This document shows positions 58,701 to 64,000 of a stretch of DNA of 64,000 nt, piece by piece. A program made the position numbers and the translations under genes. Origin of the DNA: Clostridia bacterium. Its GTDB lineage: Bacteria > Bacillota > Clostridia > Oscillospirales > Acutalibacteraceae. The notes below the pieces were generated by a model. The model did no database searches, was not told the DNA's origin, and saw only the letters and a program-made list of their open reading frames with translations. The DNA lies in the NCBI GenBank assembly GCA_017415515.1, contig JAFQGI010000004.1, positions 1-64,000 on the forward strand, written 5' to 3'. Position 1 is the stretch's first letter. Each line of letters starts with the position of its first letter.

Positions 58701-59303
58701 ATGAAATCAATCAACTGGAAAAACGCACTGCATATTGTTACGGGAATCACCGGTATCGTTTTTGTGATAAAATTAGTAGCCAACAATATGGTGGTCAGCT
58801 TTTCTTTGGTTTGGAATAGCATTAGCTTGTCCGTCACCATCATCACGGTGCTCGCTTTTTTGTTCTCTCAAATCTTGTGGAAATTCAAATGTTTTCAAAA
58901 ATGGCTCGTTTTGATTCCAAATCTGAACGGCGTTTGGAAAGGTGAGATTCACACCGATTTTATAAACCCTTTCACTTATGAAGAGATTAAAAAAATAGAC
59001 GCCGAATTGACCATTAAACAGTCTTTGTTCCATATAAGCTGTCGTATGAAAACAAACAATATGACCAGCCACAGCGTGAGTGCCAACTTCTTGCTTGATG
59101 ACGATAATCAAAAATGTCAGTTGCTTTATACATACTTGAGCACACCCAAGCAAACTGTTCAATATATTAGTCGCATTCACTTCGGAACAGTATTGTACGA
59201 TATGAACGACCACTATGAAGTTAATAAGTTAGAAGGTAATTATTGGACGGGGCGAGAGACGGTTGGCTTTATCACCCTTTTTAAAATCAGAGATAATTCC
59301 TAA
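58701..59303 (+). CDS. Cap15-like CBASS effector (2TM + beta-barrel)
   Basis: A 200-residue protein with two N-terminal spans (about 9-29 and 35-56) and a beta-rich domain beginning LNGVWKGEIHT (about 75-200). That matches the SMODS-associated 2TM-beta effectors typified by Cap15. In that family the barrel binds the cyclic nucleotide and the spans oligomerise to disrupt the inner membrane, killing the infected cell. ATG at 58701 lies 5 bp after the CD-NTase stop with GGGGTGAG upstream. No Cap2/Cap3 genes follow, so this is a minimal type I layout. Confidence 0.82.
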   Translation: MKSINWKNALHIVTGITGIVFVIKLVANNMVVSFSLVWNSISLSVTIITVLAFLFSQILWKFKCFQKWLVLIPNLNGVWKGEIHTDFINPFTYEEIKKIDAELTIKQSLFHISCRMKTNNMTSHSVSANFLLDDDNQKCQLLYTYLSTPKQTVQYISRIHFGTVLYDMNDHYEVNKLEGNYWTGRETVGFITLFKIRDNS

Positions 59304-59310
59304 ACACGAA

Positions 59311-59341
59311 TAAGCACCCTGCATATTGTGGGGTGCTTATT
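59311..59341 (+). terminator. Intrinsic terminator of the CBASS operon
   Basis: AATAAGCACCC pairs with GGGTGCTTATT, then ATTTG. The T run is weak but the stem is good. Confidence 0.65.
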
Positions 59342-59395
59342 ATTTGTGCAAAACTTTTATAAGATAAAAACGGGAAATTTTTCAGTCAAATTAAC

Positions 59396-60166
59396 TTAGT
59401 CCTCAACAACAACACAATTGACCTTACCTGAAAGAGGAGTGCACGCATCCAATGCAATGATACCTTCACCATAGTAAGGATTAAAGTTGGGGTTATTATC
59501 AAATTCACCGCCATCGTTTTCATAATGGCAATGACCGAACGAGCAATTCCAGTGGCCGCAGACGATTGTCTTACTAGGTTCGATGACGCCGTAATGGGCG
59601 GCTTCCATACCATTGCGCCATCGCGCTCCGACCCACATAGGCTTGGGAGCAGTACGCCATTCGGCGAAGGGCATATAGGTCATGGAACTATCATTCTTGA
59701 TGCACCAACAAGGAATCCAACCGTGCGTGAATATGTAGCTCTCGGTCTCAAAATAATCAACCATTGCGGGAATTAAAGTCCGTATATAAGGCGTCTGCGA
59801 AAATGCGTTTTTGGCGTGTTCTGGACTCAATATGAGCTGTCCTAACTCAATGCCGGTTAGTTGACAAATGGTATCAATCGTTCCGTTATCGTGGTGGAAT
59901 TTTCGGAGATAACTTCCGTTCTCCCAATCGTTCAACAAGTCCATAGCAAGGTCTTCGTGGTTGCCGCAAATGAGGATTAATTGGTCTTTATCCAGTAAGT
60001 CTAAAAGGAACTCTTGCAGCTGCAGAGCCTCACATCCCCTATCGAACAAATCACCGCAAATAATCAATTTATGTGGTTCAGCGTCTTTAAAGAAACCTGC
60101 GTTAATTAATGCTGTTTTCAGTTCAGTAAAATAGCCGTGGACATCAGCTGTCACGTAATATCTCAT
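59396..60166 (-). CDS. PPP-family metallophosphatase (PrpA-like)
   Basis: A 256-residue phosphoprotein-phosphatase-fold enzyme. The motifs are in order: TADVHGYF, CGDLFDRG, ICGNHEDLA, FTHGWIP and CGHWNCSFGHC. Relatives include bacterial Ser/Thr phosphatases and Ap4A hydrolases; the substrate is unknown. ATG at 60166 is one base after the integrase stop, so translation is coupled; a GTG at 60175 overlapping the integrase is an alternative start. Such phosphatases are frequent cargo next to integrases in Clostridia elements. Confidence 0.82.
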   Translation of the reverse strand: MRYYVTADVHGYFTELKTALINAGFFKDAEPHKLIICGDLFDRGCEALQLQEFLLDLLDKDQLILICGNHEDLAMDLLNDWENGSYLRKFHHDNGTIDTICQLTGIELGQLILSPEHAKNAFSQTPYIRTLIPAMVDYFETESYIFTHGWIPCWCIKNDSSMTYMPFAEWRTAPKPMWVGARWRNGMEAAHYGVIEPSKTIVCGHWNCSFGHCHYENDGGEFDNNPNFNPYYGEGIIALDACTPLSGKVNCVVVED

Positions 60167-60167
60167 A

Positions 60168-61373
60168 TCAATCACCCAGTCCCTTTCCGTAATATTGAAC
60201 CATTTTTTCCATACTGTCTTTCTTGTGGTCCGGCAGGGCGTGGGCGTAGAAGTTTAGAGTCGTGGATGCTTGGGCATGGCCTAATAGAGAAGAGAGAACT
60301 TTAATATCCATACCAGCCTCGAGGGCTCGTGTAGCAAAGGTGTGTCGCAATGCATGGAAGTTGATATCACGTAGTCCAGCCTCGTCTAAAGTGCGTTTAA
60401 ACACATCCTCAAAGGTCCTAGGCTCATAGACTCCACCCGTGGCTGGAGAGGCAAAGATGAACGTTTCAGAAGTCACTTTAAGGCCCATAGACAAGAACAA
60501 GCCTTCTTGCTTGCCCTTATAAATCATCAAGTCATTCCATACTTGATCAAACAAAGGAATCGTACGCATAGATGTCACTGACTTGGGCGTTTTGGTCACA
60601 ATTTCAGTTGTAACAATACCTGGCGCTTTCGCTACTTTATAGCCGTTTTCATCGATCTTATGAAGTCTTCCAACCGTCCGTCTAATCGTAACCGAGCGAT
60701 TCACATAATCCACATCGCCCCATTGCAGACCCAGCAATTCACCAAGTCGCACACCGGTGCTCAAGGTGAAAATGATTGCAAAAGCAGTCAATGTTCTGGA
60801 CTGACTTGCCGCCTCTTGCAATGCTATTTGCTCTGCTTGAGAAAGGATTCTTTTCTCTCGCTTGGGCACAGTGGGCAGCTTAACCCCGTTGATGGGATTA
60901 CGCATCAAGTGTCCATTGATGACCGCTTGCTCCAAGCAGTTGTGCAGCATATTATAGAGGTTGCGTAGCGACTTCTCCGAGAGGCCTTTCTCGGTGCCAG
61001 TCGCATTATGCTTTTTATTAAAGAATCGTTGGAATTGCTCCACAGTTAAATCTGAGAGTTTGATTCTCCCCAGTGCCGGTTCCACATGCAATCGAGCATA
61101 CGCTTCATAGGATACATAGGTCGATTGCTTCACTGTAGGCAAAGCATAATCTACCAGCCATTCTCGTAGCCAACGAGATAAGGTGCTGTTCGAGGAAATG
61201 ATAAAAACACCCTTATCAATGTTAGCAAGAACTTCTGTTAGTTTCACTCTAGTTTCTGCGTAAGTGTCGCCGTATACTGCATACCGCTTACCTTCTACTG
61301 TATACCGCCCCATATAGCGCCCATCTTTTCGTTTAGTGATAGAACCCTCTCCATTTGACTTCTTTCTAGCCAT
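60168..61373 (-). CDS. int: Tyrosine recombinase / integrase (Tn916-like family)
   Basis: A 401-residue site-specific integrase. There is an N-terminal AP2-like arm-binding region (GSITKRKDGRYMGRYTVEGKRY), a core-binding SAM-like domain (about 65-165) and the catalytic domain. Catalytic residues are Arg in TGVRLGEL, His-x-x-Arg in HALRHTFATRA, His in LLGHAQASTT and the nucleophile Tyr in LNFYAHAL. It should integrate the element beside tRNA-fMet. No excisionase gene is recognised next to it. Confidence 0.93.
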   Translation of the reverse strand: MARKKSNGEGSITKRKDGRYMGRYTVEGKRYAVYGDTYAETRVKLTEVLANIDKGVFIISSNSTLSRWLREWLVDYALPTVKQSTYVSYEAYARLHVEPALGRIKLSDLTVEQFQRFFNKKHNATGTEKGLSEKSLRNLYNMLHNCLEQAVINGHLMRNPINGVKLPTVPKREKRILSQAEQIALQEAASQSRTLTAFAIIFTLSTGVRLGELLGLQWGDVDYVNRSVTIRRTVGRLHKIDENGYKVAKAPGIVTTEIVTKTPKSVTSMRTIPLFDQVWNDLMIYKGKQEGLFLSMGLKVTSETFIFASPATGGVYEPRTFEDVFKRTLDEAGLRDINFHALRHTFATRALEAGMDIKVLSSLLGHAQASTTLNFYAHALPDHKKDSMEKMVQYYGKGLGD

Positions 61374-61395
61374 AATTTCACGCTCCTTTAGAACA

Positions 61396-61423
61396 ATTAT
61401 ATCGTGTTTCTGTTTGTTCGTAA
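61396..61423 (-). promoter_or_regulatory. Promoter of the integrase-phosphatase operon
   Basis: On the minus strand TTACGA and TATAAT with a 16-bp spacer, 23 bp before the integrase start. AAAGGAG is the ribosome site. Confidence 0.55.
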
Positions 61424-61440
61424 GCGCTTTTGTTTGCTAA

Positions 61441-61464
61441 ATTATACGAAGATAAACGTATAAT
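61441..61464. promoter_or_regulatory. Inverted repeat over the promoter of the divergent gene
   Basis: ATTATACG (61441-61448) and CGTATAAT (61457-61464) are perfect inverse arms around AAGATAAA. The right arm contains a -10 box TATAAT (61459-61464) for the rightward gene. A repressor bound here could switch between the divergent genes. Confidence 0.5.
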
Positions 61465-61487
61465 GCCAATGAAAGGATCTAACAAAT

Positions 61488-61961
61488 ATGAGGCCAAAAA
61501 CACAACTTGATAACCCTAACCAACGACTTCTTTATGAATATTTGAGTAAGCTTAGCCTACTGCAATTTAAACAGTTCTACTGCCTTTTTGTGCACTACTG
61601 GACGAACTATAAATGTTTTATTAGTCAACAAAACCTTTTCAATTTATGGTGTGAACTAAACCAACTCTGCCACGAATCCGATGAAAGTTTTCCTGATCAA
61701 TATGATGACTATGAAGTAATAAAATCCTTTTGTATGACATACCCCTATTATTTCATAGATAAATTGCCTATTCCCCTGATTGCTGATTTGTTTGCACAGT
61801 ACACTGATGATACTAAAGACGTACTCCTAAACACTGTAAAAGCGCTATATGAAAAAGATCTTCACGCCGCCTATACGTATGCCAACAATGCTCTAAAATT
61901 AAATGAACCTATACAAAACTTAGCCTCAGAAACGCACCGCCACATTCATAGTTTTTCATAA
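61488..61961 (+). CDS. Hypothetical element protein, paralogue of the 62870 gene
   Basis: A 157-residue AT-rich protein of unknown family, all-helical in appearance. Residues about 35-120 align by eye with the C-terminal half of the protein at 62870-63562: FIS-x4-LW-x-ELN-x2-C, then P-x3-DY, then YYF-x-D-L, then I-x-D-F, then LL-x4-KA. AAAGGA precedes the ATG. It is transcribed away from the integrase and has its own terminator. Confidence 0.6.
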   Translation: MRPKTQLDNPNQRLLYEYLSKLSLLQFKQFYCLFVHYWTNYKCFISQQNLFNLWCELNQLCHESDESFPDQYDDYEVIKSFCMTYPYYFIDKLPIPLIADLFAQYTDDTKDVLLNTVKALYEKDLHAAYTYANNALKLNEPIQNLASETHRHIHSFS

Positions 61962-61966
61962 ACACC

Positions 61967-62004
61967 AGACTAGAGTTATGTCCCTATAGCTCTGGTCTTT
62001 TCTT
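61967..62004 (+). terminator. Intrinsic terminator after the 61488 gene
   Basis: AGACTAGAG pairs with CTCTGGTCT (one wobble) and is followed by TTTCTTT. The 62005-62182 stretch is very AT-rich with TTATTA runs and no other feature I can name. Confidence 0.6.
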
Positions 62005-62182
62005 TCCTCCAATCGTTCAATTTTTGAACCATTTTCTTTATTTTCATTCAATAGCTCAAGATAATTATCTAGCAATTTCTATCTGTAAATGCTATAAAGA
62101 TTCTTTAGAAGCTTTATAGCATAAGTATTGTTATTTAGTATTATTAGTTATTATTATTTATGTTTAGTTTCTGAACCGAAAA

Positions 62183-62221
62183 AGTCCAGAAATCAAACGA
62201 TTGAGATTTGATTTCTGGACT
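62183..62221 (-). terminator. Intrinsic terminator of the 62250 gene
   Basis: A 15-bp perfect stem, AGTCCAGAAATCAAA with TTTGATTTCTGGACT. Read on the minus strand it is followed by TTTTC. Confidence 0.8.
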
Positions 62222-62249
62222 ATATTCGTTCAGTATTTATCTAATGAGA

Positions 62250-62669
62250 TTAGAAACTAAAGCCTTGAAAAACAGGGTTCTGATTCTCAACGAGTTCAGG
62301 TGTTACCCCGGTGGCTTGATTGGAATACAACTGAAAATCATTGTACAACCGGTTCAGGGCGCTACTATTGAATTTGAAATATCGTTTCTTGGGCATACCA
62401 TGATACTTCACGTGAATAATACCGTACTCCTGAAGTTCTTTACAGGCAGTCAACTGCTGATGTTTGCTGAGTCCGGTGTTGTAGTACATGTTCTCAATCG
62501 TACTATAAAACCAGCCCCCATCCTGCAGGCCATCACGTTCTTTCCAATAAGTATACTCGGAATAAATCTCAGACAGCATCACTGCTGTGGCCAAATTAAA
62601 CCGCCGAATAAACGGCCTCGGCAATCTCACAAAATCGCTTTCAAACATCTTGTCCAATTTGTTCTTCAT
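62250..62669 (-). CDS. Winged-helix replication/initiator-like protein of the element
   Basis: A 139-residue protein with an N-terminal segment DFVRLPRPFIRRFNLATAVMLSEIY and a probable winged helix (STIENMYYNTGLSKHQQLTACKELQEYGIIHVKY). These segments resemble helix-turn-helix proteins associated with plasmid and integrative-element replication (RepA_N/DnaD-like). It is short, so it may be a regulator or only the DNA-binding part. The assignment is by pattern only. Confidence 0.5.
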   Translation of the reverse strand: MKNKLDKMFESDFVRLPRPFIRRFNLATAVMLSEIYSEYTYWKERDGLQDGGWFYSTIENMYYNTGLSKHQQLTACKELQEYGIIHVKYHGMPKKRYFKFNSSALNRLYNDFQLYSNQATGVTPELVENQNPVFQGFSF

Positions 62670-62780
62670 AGTTGATTATTTCAAATCCCCTCTCTGTATA
62701 TTAGCTAAATTAAATGAATGGGAAAATGGGCGGCCGGGATATGCCACATCCATAAACACAACATCTCTTTCTAGTTAGTT

Positions 62781-62820
62781 GGACAGCCGCCCATGAAAGT
62801 GGGCGGCTGTCCATTTTTTT
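62781..62820 (+). terminator. Orphan terminator hairpin
   Basis: GGACAGCCGCCCA pairs with TGGGCGGCTGTCC and is followed by ATTTTTTT on the plus strand. No plus-strand gene ends nearby; both flanking genes read the other way. It may end a transcript I do not detect in 62670-62780. Confidence 0.6.
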
Positions 62821-62869
62821 CAACTCTATGTAACATTGTTATAGTGAATATGTTTTCCGTTTAGCACGA

Positions 62870-63562
62870 TTAGGCACTCTGTTTCCTCTGGTGCAATTCC
62901 AAAATTACACATGCACGGAAGCCTACCACTCCAGAGTCGCAAAACGCTTTCGCCGCCGATTCTATTAATGCCGCATCTTTATCAATGTGATCACAGAATA
63001 CGTCAACAATCTCTTCTCTACTCAAGTAGTCAAAATAGTACAAAGGATCTTTAGGTGCCAAAGCGTGGTAATCCACTCGATCCATTGAGGGGATCCGCTT
63101 ATCCTTGCGGACACATCTGGCATTCAATTCTGCCCACAAATGAACCGAGGTGGAATTACTGATGAAAAGGCCATGTTTAAGCCGTCCCCAAACCACCTGA
63201 GCAACAAATTCCTTAAGGTGCTCGCAGTCCAAAGCATCCAAATAGCCCTTGACCACTTCTTTGTTCACGGGTTCTTCGGTAACAGCAAGTTGTTCCTCAA
63301 AATACTCTCGATCAAACGATTTCTTGATCAAAGCAAGCAATGCCACGATAAATCCAAGCACAGCCAACGGTTCCTGATTTCCTTTATGCGCTTCCATAAT
63401 ACAGAAGCATTCCTGCATAAAAGCGCCGCGCTTGTCGCCCGGTCGTACGTAATAATCGCAATTCTCAACAGCGTCAATCAGTTCGTCCATGTTGAAATCA
63501 AAGCCAATCGTTTTAAGTTCGTACATCTTATTAATGGCGTTAATAGTTTTACTGTTAATCAT
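62870..63562 (-). CDS. Hypothetical element protein
   Basis: A 230-residue protein of unknown function. The N-terminal half (INKMYELKTIGFDFNMDELIDAVENC) has a predicted hydrophobic helix near residue 70 (PLAVLGFIVALLALI). The C-terminal half shares the FIS-x4-LW-AELN-x2-C ... DYHALAP ... YYFDYLSREEIVDVF pattern with the protein at 61488. AGAAAGGA precedes the ATG. Confidence 0.6.
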   Translation of the reverse strand: MINSKTINAINKMYELKTIGFDFNMDELIDAVENCDYYVRPGDKRGAFMQECFCIMEAHKGNQEPLAVLGFIVALLALIKKSFDREYFEEQLAVTEEPVNKEVVKGYLDALDCEHLKEFVAQVVWGRLKHGLFISNSTSVHLWAELNARCVRKDKRIPSMDRVDYHALAPKDPLYYFDYLSREEIVDVFCDHIDKDAALIESAAKAFCDSGVVGFRACVILELHQRKQSA

Positions 63563-63619
63563 AGTCGTATTTTCCTTTCTGCTTTAAAATGAGTTTGATG
63601 ATGTTAAATGATTTACACT

Positions 63620-64000
63620 TTACAAATGCGCAACTATACGGCGATCACTTTCATTCATCGATGCAGTTTCTTCAAGAACTACTTTGTAAAGTCTCTTTTC
63701 GGATTTCTCAAGGTCGTACTCCGTTACTCGATACTCGTTGGCCAGACGATAATTAAGAACCTCGTCCGCTGAAACACCTTCGATATTTGCCACTTGCCCG
63801 TTAACCCACATGGTCCCACCGCTCTCTTTCTTCAACAGCACATCATAGAATGAGATCGCTGTGTACTTAACAATATGATTACCTCTTTTCACTAAGACGG
63901 AATCTCCACTCCACTCGAACATAGGCTCTTCATCATCAGGGTCCGAAAAACCATCATAGTAGATCTCAGGCATCTCAAAAGACGCACTCACATCTTCATC
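63620..64000 (-). CDS. Hypothetical element protein, 5' end beyond window
   Basis: The minus-strand frame is open to the window edge (reading DEDVSASFEMPEIYYDGFS from the edge), so the start lies outside; a GTG at 63991 is possible but has no visible site. The visible ~126 residues are acidic at the front and contain VLVKRGNHIVKYTAISFYDVLLKKE and VTEYDLEKSEKRLYKVVLEE. I do not recognise a family. Confidence 0.55.
   Translation of the reverse strand, partial: DEDVSASFEMPEIYYDGFSDPDDEEPMFEWSGDSVLVKRGNHIVKYTAISFYDVLLKKESGGTMWVNGQVANIEGVSADEVLNYRLANEYRVTEYDLEKSEKRLYKVVLEETASMNESDRRIVAHL

Noticed and set aside
61441..61464. loxP-like recombination site because of ATTATACG/CGTATAAT arms
   Set aside because: Arms are only 8 bp, the spacer sequence differs, no Cre-like gene is present, and the right arm doubles as a -10 box.

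Overview
The window looks like a chromosome segment from a Clostridia-class Firmicute, most likely an uncultured gut Oscillospiraceae/Ruminococcaceae relative. The reasons are the ylxM-ffh-rpsP-khpA-rimM-trmD order, an RpoD/DnaG pair, ThiI with a partner cysteine desulfurase, a class B sortase, AGGAGG ribosome sites and TTGACA/TATAAT promoters. The genus is not determinable from the sequence alone. Most host genes use GC-rich codons. A few genes (peptidase E-like at 5.2 kb, NUDIX at 8.9 kb, everything from 55.3 kb onward) are clearly AT-richer and look acquired.

Layout. 0-6.6 kb: repeats, then the signal-recognition/ribosome-maturation operon, HPr and TatD. 6.8-20.5 kb: a small kinase, tRNA-Val, an Asp aminotransferase-like enzyme, SecD-SecF, L31, dGTPase-like protein, DnaG-RpoD, YitT and a phosphoesterase. 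20.6-31.4 kb: a 37-codon gene before a large secreted protein, phosphoglucomutase, an unannotated ~510-nt transcription unit made of repeated hairpin modules, glutamate dehydrogenase, RuvX and a surface phosphoesterase. 31.5-45 kb: a REP-associated transposase (RAYT), cysteine desulfurase, sortase, ThiI, PncC, RuvC, RuvA, flavoproteins, PAP2, MscS, RqcH and Nif3. 45-55 kb: ECF sigma/anti-sigma pair, CyuA-like, IspD-like, lipoprotein, metal exporter with a divergent TetR gene, a Cys4-array membrane protein and thymidine kinase. 55.2-64 kb: initiator tRNA followed by an integrated AT-rich element that runs off the window.

The most interesting part is the element beside tRNA-fMet. It carries a predicted two-gene type I CBASS anti-phage system: a cGAS/DncV-like nucleotidyltransferase and a Cap15-like 2TM/beta-barrel effector. 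A 124-residue triple-membrane-span protein precedes it on the same predicted transcript. The promoter contains a perfect palindrome with the Firmicutes LexA core GAAC-N4-GTTC between -35 and -10, which predicts SOS control. Next to it, a lone gene with a PD-(D/E)XK-like nuclease domain sits between two att-like direct repeats. A tyrosine integrase and a coupled PPP-type phosphatase complete the recognised content.

The host chromosome is also rich in small dispersed palindromes. One class begins with GTAG and folds as a hairpin, which is the hallmark of REP sequences mobilised by RAYT proteins. A RAYT gene is present and has two of these hairpins inside its own reading frame. Longer composite palindromes and a hairpin-array element form separate classes. 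All functional calls are by reading motifs and family memory; no searches were run.
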